From Desulfobacterales bacterium (lineage in GTDB: Bacteria; Desulfobacterota; Desulfobacteria; Desulfobacterales; JASJAZ01): a stretch of DNA of 38,842 nucleotides. Below are positions 31,143-38,842 of the stretch, one piece after another. Position numbers and translations under genes: made by a program. The stretch lies in contig JASJAZ010000067.1 in assembly GCA_030066785.1 (NCBI GenBank), positions 1 to 38,842 on the forward strand, read 5' to 3'. Numbering within the stretch: the stretch's first letter is position 1; each line of letters opens with the position of its first letter. Under the pieces are notes generated by a model, which ran no database searches, was not told the origin of the DNA, and saw nothing but the letters and a program-made list of their open reading frames with translations.

Positions 31143-32873
31143 TTATCTTAGAGTTGCCATAAGGTTCAAGAAATCATCAGGTTTGATGTAATCGATCACA
31201 CGCAGTTCCTTTTTTTCCTGTCCGTTTGGATCTAAAAAAACCACTGTGGGCACACCTTTGACATTAAATTGATGGAGCAGTTCATCATAGCTGCGATCGC
31301 TTTTTTGGGTCAGATCCACCTTGACCATCATGAAATCTTTTTGGGAAAGTTTCACAATATCAGGATGATGAAATGTCACCTCATCCAATTTGCGACACGG
31401 TGCACACCAATTAGCATAAAAATCAATAATCACCGGTTTTTTGTGGTTTGCGGCCGCCATCATCACAGTTTCTGAATAAGGGTGCCACTTGACGCCCGGT
31501 CCTTTCAACAGCTCAGAGCCGCCCCAATAGATGCCCAACACAAGCCAGACAACCCCCACCATTACTTTAATCCAGGTGAAGGCACGAAACAACGCTTGGG
31601 TGCGGTCAAACCACCCCAGGTGTAGGCCGGCGCCAATCGCAATGGCGGCTAGCAGGTAATTCTGGAAACCGGGCGCTAGCAGCGATCGAATAAAATAGGC
31701 CGCCATGCCCAACAGAATCCAGCTCATTAATCGCCGGACCCAGAGCATCCATTCGCCGGAAGATGGCAACTTGTTTAATTGGCCTGAAAATAAGGCCAGT
31801 AGGAAAAGCGGAAAACCCAAACCGAGGCTGAGCGTAAAAAACACACCGAAACCGATCAGGGGATCACCCAGTGACGCCACCCACGTCAGCAATCCGATGA
31901 TAAAAGGCCCGATACAGGGTGCGGCCACAACCCCAAGGGTAATGCCCATGAAAAATGATCCGAAAAAACCGGTGTAGGATTTCGAAGCTGCCTGGGTCAG
32001 CCAAAAGGGTAGTTTTATTTCCCAGATGCCAAAGAGGCTGGATGCAAAAATAATTAATACGCCGGCTATTCCCGCCAGCACCAACGGATTTTGCAGCATG
32101 GCGCCCATCAGGTTGCCGGTCAGCGCAGCAAACACCCCCAGCAGGGAGTTGGTTAACACCAGTCCACCGATATAGCAGACGCCATGTCTGACGACATCGC
32201 CTTTGCCGCGGCCACTGCGGCCGCCAAAGTAGGAAACCGTGATGGGAATCAACGGATAAATACAGGGGGTCAGGTTTAATGCCAGTCCGCCGGCAAAGAT
32301 TCCTAAAAGCGTCCAAAGCAGCGCCCAACCGTGCAATGGTCTGCTGGAAGAGGTTGGGAAAGACGATCTGGATACTGGTGGTTGGCTTTTAGAGACCGGT
32401 AGACCTTGTTCAAGCCATTCCGGATAGCCGTGGGGATGCCGGTAAACCTTTGTGTAGCCAAGTTGAACGGCTACCCGAGCCGCCGAGTCGCTACGGACTC
32501 ACGCTAGGCCGGCTCAGTAAAAAACAGTGGGGCGCTGTTTATCTGGGCCCAGGATTTCTTTGAGGGCTGCCCGTTTGCGCCAGCGGTCTAACCAGGTTGG
32601 TTCGATTGGAAAATTGATCGCATCCTTTATATGACCTGTACGAAACTCCCATTCCTGGCGGGTATCAACGATAACTGCATTTTTTGATGGTTGCTGGTAT
32701 AAATCCCAAAACTGATCGGTGTTGATAATATGATAGCCGCCGTTTTGGGCTTCCCGTAAAACATCATCCCAGGTGGCACTGGGGGTTTCTGTCTGACGAT
32801 TTTCAAACCATAATACACCGCAAGTAATGACAACCGCCAGGACAGGCATCAATATGGCACGAAATAGTTTCAT
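31143..32873 (-). CDS. Rhodanese-DsbD-thioredoxin fusion selenoprotein with two Sec (Sec120, Sec125)
   Basis: One frame of 576 residues runs from ATG 32873 to the TAA at 31143, crossing UGA at 32514-32516 and 32499-32501. Residues 1-25 are a signal or membrane anchor. About 35-165 is a rhodanese domain with VIVDTRQEWEFRTGHI, then VFY-Sec120-AGLA-Sec125-VRSDSAARVAVQLGY and HPHGYPEW. Related rhodaneses carry Cys at both Sec positions. From 180 follows a DsbD-type membrane domain with C204 (LTPCIYP) and C320 (AAPCIGP), then a thioredoxin domain with W-C490-x2-C493. The continuous homology past both UGAs rules out a simple stop. It would pass reducing power across the membrane to a sulfur-transfer domain outside. 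Orientation is inferred. A weak ribosome site precedes the start. Confidence 0.92.
32468..32482 (-). promoter_or_regulatory. Candidate SECIS for the second UGA of the rhodanese-DsbD gene
   Basis: CGGCU-CGGGU-AGCCG, five pairs, with G at loop position two. The loop lies 21 nt after UGA 32499-32501. Confidence 0.6.
32485..32500 (-). promoter_or_regulatory. Candidate SECIS for the first UGA of the rhodanese-DsbD gene
   Basis: GAGUC-CGUAGC-GACUC, five pairs, with G at loop position two. The loop lies 18 nt after UGA 32514-32516, the same distance as in fdhF. The hairpin includes two bases of the second UGA. Confidence 0.6.
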
Positions 32874-33327
32874 ATGATGGATGGCAGGGCGAACGTTTTA
32901 CGTTACAGATAGCTAAAATGCGGTGCTTTTGGTGATAAATGGCCTGGGGAAAATTATCTGCAACGATTCACGGTTATAGATAATAATGATAAAAGAATAA
33001 TTTTAAATTTAAATAATCTATAGCCGTCTCCTACCGATCTTGCAAGATTTTATTGTCTTGCCGTACAGGTTGTTTCCAGGGGAAGAGCTGTGTTATCGGG
33101 ACTGTTGGTTTTAAACTTGTGTTCAATTTCAAGGACCGGCTCAGCTGAAAATGGCACAAACTGACGCTTATTTTAGATACTTGCTAATGCGCTTCGGAAA
33201 CGATAAAAACCAATAGTAAAGTTTATTACAGTATTGGCGGTCGATCTTTTTGAAATAAATGTTGCCAACTTCTGAATGGTTCATTCCTTTTTAAGTTACT
33301 CATATTGATCTTGATAAGGAGGTTCAC
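32874..33327. other. Intergenic region, 454 bp
   Basis: A divergent gap between the rhodanese-DsbD gene and the DUF169 gene. It is AT-rich and holds the inverted repeat at 32971-33026. No tRNA, ORF with ribosome site or riboswitch fold was recognised. Confidence 0.6.
32971..33026. repeat. Imperfect inverted repeat in the divergent gap
   Basis: CGGTTATAGATAAT (32971-32984) pairs with ATAATCTATAGCCG (33013-33026), with one mismatch and one wobble, across a 28-bp AT-rich centre. It is possibly a regulatory site for the rhodanese-DsbD operon or the DUF169 gene. Confidence 0.45.
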
Positions 33328-34155
33328 ATGCAAGCGCTGGATGCACTGCCCCAATTTTTAGATATATTAGGGCTTAAAGAAGAACCCATGGGCATTTTTT
33401 ATACCGATACGAAACCGGCGGATGGTTTTGCACCTAAACCCAACGATTTGCCGACGCGTGAAAAGGAACAGAAAAATGCAATCGATTGGCAGGCTATATT
33501 TGGAAATTTTTCATGTGCGATGGGCCATATTTGGCGTGCACGCAAAAAAAAGACGGCGGCCTATTTCTCCGCCGAACAATTCGGTTGCCCGGGTGGCGCT
33601 TTCTGGCTGGGGTTTAACAAACCCCAGGCCGAAACAATTATTAATTATGTTTCCACCGGAATCCCCAATTGGACCGAAGGTGAATTTTACTGTGACTCAC
33701 CGGATGAGCTGCGCCGTATTTTTGAGTATGTTGATCCCCGACCGGCCCCCCACAAATATTGTGTCGTCAAACCGGTAAGCCAATTTGCAGAAACCGAGAT
33801 TCCGGAACTGGTTGCCTTTTTTACAAGGCCGGAAGCCTTGGCAGGGTTGCACCAGCTGGCGGCATTTGTTACCAATGATCCCGAGGTGGTGGCATCACCC
33901 TGGGGTGCGGCTTGCGGAAACTTGGTGGTGTGGCCGTTGCATTATCTTTCCGTAAACCAACACAAAGCTGTCATTGGCGGTTGGGACCCTTCGGCCCGCA
34001 AGTTTTTTAAGACCGACGAGCTTTCCTTCACCGTACCCTACCAGATGTTTGCCGACATGCTGAATCGATTTGATGGTTCTTTTCTAAAGACCAAGACATG
34101 GTCAACCGTACAAAAAAAGATCGCCCGCAGTAACCAAACCTGGGGTGAGGATTGA
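33328..34155 (+). CDS. DUF169 protein
   Basis: The 275-residue protein fits DUF169: an N-terminal LDILGLKEEPMGIFYTD, a central NFSCAMGHIWRARK and FGCPGGAFWLGF, and later PWGAACGNLVVWPL. These cysteines are typical of the family and may bind a metal or cofactor. No function is established. ATG 33328 has AAGGAGG upstream. It is monocistronic and divergent from the rhodanese-DsbD operon. DUF169 genes are common in anaerobes. Confidence 0.85.
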   Translation: MQALDALPQFLDILGLKEEPMGIFYTDTKPADGFAPKPNDLPTREKEQKNAIDWQAIFGNFSCAMGHIWRARKKKTAAYFSAEQFGCPGGAFWLGFNKPQAETIINYVSTGIPNWTEGEFYCDSPDELRRIFEYVDPRPAPHKYCVVKPVSQFAETEIPELVAFFTRPEALAGLHQLAAFVTNDPEVVASPWGAACGNLVVWPLHYLSVNQHKAVIGGWDPSARKFFKTDELSFTVPYQMFADMLNRFDGSFLKTKTWSTVQKKIARSNQTWGED

Positions 34156-34468
34156 ATTGGGGTAGTATCGGTGGGCTTTGAATACGTTGATTGATCCGTA
34201 AGATTTCTTTAGCTTCATCGAGTAAACTCATTTTGATAAAGAAGTGAGAAGTCAGGAGACAGAAAAAAGAAGCAAACGGATGAATTTCTATTTCTACCAA
34301 ATTAACTTCTGGCTATGGATGCTTCTCAGAATTATTGCTTACGATATCAATAAAGCGACAAAAGAAAAGCTCGTTAATAGCTTAATTTGATATGAATGTG
34401 CAAATCGGAAAAGGCGATAGAGGCACGCTCAATTTGAAACGATTGATGCCAACCAAAGGAGGCCGCGG
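34156..34468. other. Intergenic region, 313 bp
   Basis: No gene with a ribosome site, RNA gene or strong hairpin was seen. Purine-rich DNA near 34240-34280 may be a decayed gene remnant, but this cannot be shown. Confidence 0.5.
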
Positions 34469-36952
34469 ATGATGCGTCGATTTTTCATTCATAACGCTTT
34501 GATCTGTTTGCTTTTGTTTGTCGGACTGTTGCTGGCACCCCAGTTTGCGGCGGCCAATCCCCAGGCGCTAATGGTCAGTAGTGGCAAGGATACCGGCAAT
34601 GATACTGACACATCCCAAGATTCTATCGGCAGCAAGTCGGCGGAAGGAATCGTAGCGGAACTCAGCGATGAGCAGGTTCGGCGTATGTTAATCGATGAGT
34701 TGCGCAAACAGTCTGTATCGGCGGATGAAACCGCATCCCCGGAAGAAGTCGGCGGCCTGGCCGGTTTGATTGGAAAGATTCGATTTCTGGCCAATGAAAT
34801 CCAGTGGCGCATCTACACGCTGAAAAACGATAGCGGCATGGACCCTGATGAAATGCCGCGTCTATTTCACCTGCTTCGCAAAGATGAAAGTCAGACCAAA
34901 CCAGATGCGTTTAAGACCATCATGAGTGTTATCGGGCTATTGGCTGGTAGCCTGATTATTTATGGATTGTTTCGGCGATATTTGGCGGCTGCGTACGGAC
35001 GCATTGAGGGCGTGACCGATCCCAGCGGAAAAACAAAGGTCGGGGGATTGCTGTTGCGTGCCCTATTGGATTCTCTGTGTATGCTGGTATTTGCCATTGC
35101 GGCGCTGGTTATCTTTTTTCTTTTCATGCAACGCACCGGCCCCCAGAGTGTACTTGTGGCCACCTATGTGGCTGCCTTTTTGATTGTCATGGGCGTTCAG
35201 GTCGTGTTGCGATTTTTTCTGGTCCCTAAGAAACCGGTGCTGCGGTTTTTGCCGCTGGAAGATCATACGGCCAAGTATCTTTACCGCTGGATTGTAGCCA
35301 TCGCAGTGGTTATCAGCTTTGGTTTTTTGACCTGTGGCATTTTCCGGCTGGCGGGTAGCAGCGAGGCCAATCATCTGTTAATGATCGCGGTTTTAAAAAT
35401 GGTCGTCATCGGTATGATCATTACGATGATTTTGCAAAAACGCCAGCAGGTGAAGCAGACTTTGATCAAAGATCTCCCGGATACCAAATTGCTGTATCAT
35501 CTGGCGGGCAACTGGCACCTCCTGGCAATTGTTGCCGCTTTGATGCTGCTGGTGGTCTCGACATTTAACCTGTTTCTTTTCGGTATTCGGCCAGGGCTTC
35601 CAGGTGTCCAGACGTTAATCATCATCCCTTTGTATTTCCTGTTTGACTGGGTTTTGAGGCAAATTTTGCGGGTCTTGTTCGGCATCGCCAAAAGGCCCGA
35701 GAATATGCGCGCCCCCTGGGTGTCGGTGGATCAGGAAGACCTTCCAGACGAAGCAGATGCAGTTGAACCCAAGCTGGCCTCACAGACAAGTCCACTGCCG
35801 GCGACCGCAACCCACGAAGAAGAGCCGGCCGATGAAGAAGAACCCGAACCACCCGTGAAAAAATATCTGGATGTTCATCGTCTGAACCGAATCGTAGGCG
35901 GTGGCCTGCGATTGGCATTGGCGGCCTTTGCATTTTTTTATCTTCTGAAAATATGGGGAATTGAAATCCAATTCGGCATTGCGGTCATCCGCACAGCCCT
36001 TAGTCTGCTGATTGTCCTATTGATTTGCTATGTCACCTGGGAGATTATCAGTGCCGCCATTCAACGTCGATTGGAAGAGGAAATGCCCGAGACCGATGAA
36101 GATATGGAAGAGGGCGGTGCCGGGGGATCGCGTATGGGCACGTTGTTATTATTGCTGCGCAAGTTTTTGTTTGCCGTGATCTCTGTGATGGTAACTCTGA
36201 TCATGCTTTCCTCCATTGGAGTTGACATCGGTCCGTTGATTGCCGGTGCCGGTGTGGTGGGTTTGGCCATCGGTTTTGGCGCCCAGACACTGGTCAAGGA
36301 TATTATCGCCGGGGTGTTCTTTCTAGTAGATGATGCATTTCGCGTGGGAGATTACATCGAAGCCGGCGGCACCAAGGGGATGGTGGAGCAAATTTCGTTG
36401 CGATCGCTAAGATTGCGGCACCCGCGGGGCATGGTTAACACAATTCCATTTGGTGATATCGGCATCGTCACCAACATGAGCCGCGACTATATCATTACCA
36501 AGCTCGATTTTCGGGTACGCTATGATACCGATGTGGAACAGGTCCGCAAAATTATAAAAAAGAAGGTCTATATGCCGATTATGGCCAATGAAGAGATGGG
36601 GCCCAAACTGCTTGACAAGATAAAATCCCAGGGTGTCCGGGAAATGGATGACTCCGCCATGATCATGCGGGTTAAATTTAAAACCATCCCGGGCCAACAA
36701 TTTATCATTCGTAAAGAAGTTTACCGGTTAATGCAGGAAGCTTTTCAAGAAGCAGGCATCGAGTTCGCCCACCGCAACGTGACCGTTTATATGCCACCGG
36801 ATCCATCTGACGAAGCGTCTGAAGACACACCTGATGGAAAAACTGAGACAACCCCTACCCCCGATCGAACGGTGATGGAACGCGCCGCCGCCGCGGCAGC
36901 CATAGCGGCAGACCAGGCGAGTGCGAAAGCCGAAGAACCGCAAAAACCATAG
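34469..36952 (+). CDS. Large MscS-family mechanosensitive channel
   Basis: The 827-residue membrane protein has a signal peptide (residues 1-29, ending AAA), a periplasmic segment, several membrane helices between about 145 and 420, an acidic cytoplasmic loop near 450, two more helices at about 480-530, and the MscS core from 560. The pore region is IGPLIAGAGVVGLAIGFGAQ and the beta domain follows with DDAFRVGDYIEAGG. The C-terminus is rich in Ala, Pro and Glu. It releases solutes under osmotic down-shock, like MscK or YbdG-type channels. ATG 34469 has AAAGGAGG upstream. It is followed by an ArsR gene after 94 bp. Confidence 0.92.
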   Translation: MMRRFFIHNALICLLLFVGLLLAPQFAAANPQALMVSSGKDTGNDTDTSQDSIGSKSAEGIVAELSDEQVRRMLIDELRKQSVSADETASPEEVGGLAGLIGKIRFLANEIQWRIYTLKNDSGMDPDEMPRLFHLLRKDESQTKPDAFKTIMSVIGLLAGSLIIYGLFRRYLAAAYGRIEGVTDPSGKTKVGGLLLRALLDSLCMLVFAIAALVIFFLFMQRTGPQSVLVATYVAAFLIVMGVQVVLRFFLVPKKPVLRFLPLEDHTAKYLYRWIVAIAVVISFGFLTCGIFRLAGSSEANHLLMIAVLKMVVIGMIITMILQKRQQVKQTLIKDLPDTKLLYHLAGNWHLLAIVAALMLLVVSTFNLFLFGIRPGLPGVQTLIIIPLYFLFDWVLRQILRVLFGIAKRPENMRAPWVSVDQEDLPDEADAVEPKLASQTSPLPATATHEEEPADEEEPEPPVKKYLDVHRLNRIVGGGLRLALAAFAFFYLLKIWGIEIQFGIAVIRTALSLLIVLLICYVTWEIISAAIQRRLEEEMPETDEDMEEGGAGGSRMGTLLLLLRKFLFAVISVMVTLIMLSSIGVDIGPLIAGAGVVGLAIGFGAQTLVKDIIAGVFFLVDDAFRVGDYIEAGGTKGMVEQISLRSLRLRHPRGMVNTIPFGDIGIVTNMSRDYIITKLDFRVRYDTDVEQVRKIIKKKVYMPIMANEEMGPKLLDKIKSQGVREMDDSAMIMRVKFKTIPGQQFIIRKEVYRLMQEAFQEAGIEFAHRNVTVYMPPDPSDEASEDTPDGKTETTPTPDRTVMERAAAAAAIAADQASAKAEEPQKP

Positions 36953-37046
36953 GCTGATAGAGTTTCATTTTTGATGAGCAACAAGCAAAGATGGACTTGA
37001 CTTTGCGTTTCATCGACAGTATATTGCCAACCAGGAATATATATAT

Positions 37047-37391
37047 ATGCGATCATTTATCCGCCTCATGAAAGCCTGTTCCGATCCGAATCGGGTTAAA
37101 ATCATAAAGCTCCTGCAGCACAAGACCATGTGTGTGTGTGAGCTGCAGGGGGCCTTAGGCGTTGCCCAACCAACAGTTTCCAAGCACCTAAAAATATTGG
37201 AAGAAGCTGGGGTCGTTGAATCCATTAAAGACGGTCTTTGGGTTAATTATTATCTAGCCGATGGCAGCGGCAGTCCCTATGTGGCCAATCTGATCGGCAA
37301 TTTGAAGCATTGGCTCAATGATGATCCCGAGGTGCTTGAATTAACCAACAAGATTCCGTTTCTGGACCGTGAAACGTTGTGTCGTAAATGA
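37047..37391 (+). CDS. ArsR-family metal- or metalloid-responsive repressor
   Basis: The 114-residue winged-helix protein has C29-V-C31 in the recognition-site position of As(III)/Sb(III) or metal sensing (MCVCELQ), then AQPTVSKHLKILEEAGVV as DNA-binding helix. C11 near the N-terminus may be a third ligand. ATG 37047 has AGGAA and an AT repeat upstream. It precedes the permease gene by 75 bp and probably represses it. Confidence 0.9.
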   Translation: MRSFIRLMKACSDPNRVKIIKLLQHKTMCVCELQGALGVAQPTVSKHLKILEEAGVVESIKDGLWVNYYLADGSGSPYVANLIGNLKHWLNDDPEVLELTNKIPFLDRETLCRK

Positions 37392-37466
37392 TATATTTTT
37401 TACCAGATTATATTGCTATATGGCGATACAGTAATTTGATTTCATTCTTTTCAGGAGATTAATTAA

Positions 37467-38842
37467 ATGGCAACCACAACGGTGGTGCAAGCAGAGGATT
37501 CATCTTTGAACGAATCCACCACTTCAAAAAAGACACCTTTACCGGCCAGCCGGATTGACTGGAAAACCATCTGGAAACCCCTGATTGCGATTATTGGCGT
37601 TTTTGTGCTTTTTTACTGGCTTCCGATCGAAAACAGTCGTTTCGGTGGAGCCGTGATTGAATCTTTGGCATTGGCCAAGTGGTACGCCCAGGAGCACGTG
37701 CTCTTATGCCTGGTTCCGGCTTTTTTTATTGCCGGTGCGATTTCCGTTTTTGTTTCCCAGGCCGCAGTTATTAAATATCTGGGCGCCGGCGCTAAAAAGA
37801 TCATGTCCTACGGTGTGGCCTCGGTTTCCGGTACTATTTTAGCGGTGTGCTCCTGTACTGTTCTGCCATTATTTGCCGGAATCTGGAAGCGGGGTGCCGG
37901 CCTGGGGCCGGCCATCGCATTTTTGTATTCCGGTCCGGCTATTAACGTTTTGGCCATTGTAATGACAGCGCGTATTCTGGGTGTTGAGATTGGATTGGCG
38001 CGGGCCTTGGGAGCGATTTTATTTAGCATCGTCATCGGTTTTTGTATGCATTGGCTTTACCGCAAAGAGGAGCAGGCCAAAATCGAAGCCGCCATGCACT
38101 TGCCCGAACCCGAGGTAGACCGTCCCTTATGGCAGAATGGCGCCTATTTTGGTGTCATGGTGGGAATTCTGGTGTTTGCGACATGGAGCGAACCGGAAAG
38201 TTCTGCCAATCTTTTAAATTTGGTCTACCAGCTTAAATGGTTGCTGACCGGCTTTTTTGCGATGCTTCTCGGCGCTCTCCTGGTCAAATGGTTCGGCGTC
38301 AAAGTTTATAAGGTCATTCTGGCCGCTACAGCTGTTTTGGCCTTGGCACTCGTTTTTCCGCATACGCCGCTGGTGGCTTTTTCAGCCGGTATCATTTCGC
38401 TGGCGGTTCTCACGACCACTACCCGCGGCGAGACCGAGTCGTGGTTTCTGGCCTCATGGGATTTTGCCAAACAGATCATGCCGTTGTTGTTGGTCGGTGT
38501 TCTGGTGGCCGGTTTGCTGCTGGGACGTCCCGGTTCTCAGGGATTAATACCCTCCAGTTGGGTGAGTAGCCTGGTCGGTGGAAACTCTCTGTCGGCCAAC
38601 CTTTGTGCTGCCATCTTCGGTGCGTGCATGTATTTTGCCACCCTAACGGAAGTGCCCATTTTGCAGGGGTTGATTGGTGCCGGTATGGGCAAAGGACCGG
38701 CACTGGCTCTGCTGCTTGCTGGCCCTGCTGTAAGTCTGCCCAACATGTTGGTAATTCGAAGCGTGCTGGGCACCCCGAAAACGATGGTCTTTGTCAGCCT
38801 TGTGGTAGTAATGGCCACCATCAGCGGGCTGATTTTTGGCAC
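37467..38842 (+). CDS. ArsP/DUF318-type permease, truncated by the window end
   Basis: At least 458 residues are visible, with about ten membrane helices. The motif AVCSCTVLPLFAGI in the fourth helix region and FLYSGPAINVLA belong to the permease family that includes ArsP. The second half repeats the pattern (ATLTEVPILQGL, LLAGPAVSLPN). ATG 37467 has AGGAG upstream. The ArsR gene just before it points to metalloid or organoarsenical export; another thiol-reactive substrate is possible. The 3' end lies outside the window. Confidence 0.85.
   Translation, partial: MATTTVVQAEDSSLNESTTSKKTPLPASRIDWKTIWKPLIAIIGVFVLFYWLPIENSRFGGAVIESLALAKWYAQEHVLLCLVPAFFIAGAISVFVSQAAVIKYLGAGAKKIMSYGVASVSGTILAVCSCTVLPLFAGIWKRGAGLGPAIAFLYSGPAINVLAIVMTARILGVEIGLARALGAILFSIVIGFCMHWLYRKEEQAKIEAAMHLPEPEVDRPLWQNGAYFGVMVGILVFATWSEPESSANLLNLVYQLKWLLTGFFAMLLGALLVKWFGVKVYKVILAATAVLALALVFPHTPLVAFSAGIISLAVLTTTTRGETESWFLASWDFAKQIMPLLLVGVLVAGLLLGRPGSQGLIPSSWVSSLVGGNSLSANLCAAIFGACMYFATLTEVPILQGLIGAGMGKGPALALLLAGPAVSLPNMLVIRSVLGTPKTMVFVSLVVVMATISGLIFG

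Noticed and set aside
32881..33327. tRNA or riboswitch in the 454-bp gap
   Set aside because: No cloverleaf, T-loop consensus or known riboswitch core could be traced by eye.
34240..34300. Possible remnant of a four-helix-bundle (23S intervening-sequence) protein
   Set aside because: Only a vague resemblance of a few residues on the minus strand; too short to support.
1..38842. Pyrrolysine (in-frame TAG) in methyltransferase genes
   Set aside because: None of the methyltransferase genes seen is interrupted by TAG, and no MtmB/MtbB/MttB gene is present.

Overview
The window looks like chromosome of an anaerobic bacterium of the Desulfobacterota (deltaproteobacterial, sulfate-reducer or syntroph type). 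The basis is gene content: corrinoid methyltransferase genes with a RACo-type activator, DUF1638 and DUF2284 proteins, a CW-type cysteine-rich sensor kinase, and in-frame UGA codons that read as selenocysteine (Sec). No rRNA, tRNA, CRISPR array, insertion sequence or phage gene was seen.

Layout. (1) Positions 1-7132, minus strand: a methyl-transfer operon. In order of transcription it encodes an MtrH-like methyltransferase, a UroD/MtaA-like methyltransferase, a corrinoid protein, a RACo-like reductive activator, a small cysteine protein, a DUF2284 protein and a truncated second UroD-like methyltransferase. The first four match the component set of anaerobic O-demethylases. (2) 7386-11395, minus: a sensory operon of two V4R-domain proteins, a PAS histidine kinase and a NarL-type regulator, ending just upstream of the methyl-transfer operon. 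Two 17-bp palindromes 21 bp apart lie between them. (3) 11644-13750, plus: a CobW GTPase and a sulfatase-modifying-factor-like protein. (4) 13755-21074, minus: a CobW GTPase, an unknown protein, a second small CobW GTPase whose metal-site cysteine is a UGA codon, a third UroD-like methyltransferase, a NorQ/NorD-like ATPase and VWA pair, and DUF2284 and DUF1638 proteins. (5) 21391-30026: an unknown protein, a PAS-LuxR regulator, a PNPOx-like protein, and a gene group holding a TSCPD/degenerate phosphoesterase fusion, a thioredoxin-like Sec protein, a head-only SMC-like ATPase and a YkgJ-type protein. Then come a second DUF1638 protein, a Rossmann protein, an FNR-type reductase and a small ORF. 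(6) 30248-32873, minus: a rhodanese-DsbD fusion with two in-frame UGA codons, a second thioredoxin-like Sec protein and a GcvH-like protein. (7) 33328-38842, plus: a DUF169 protein, a large MscS-type channel, an ArsR regulator and a truncated permease.

The main discovery is selenocysteine. Four genes carry five in-frame UGA codons: the CobW GTPase at 19324-19926, the thioredoxin-like proteins at 25816-26112 and 30794-31105, and the rhodanese-DsbD fusion at 31143-32873. In each case conserved sequence continues in frame past the UGA, and the UGA sits at a redox or metal-binding cysteine position. Each UGA is followed by a short hairpin, with its loop 18-32 nt downstream, resembling a bacterial SECIS. 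Standard gene calling would split or truncate all four. The 30248-32873 operon may be a selenium-dependent thiol/sulfur relay. The CobW gene points to selenium in a G3E metallochaperone near methyl-transfer genes.
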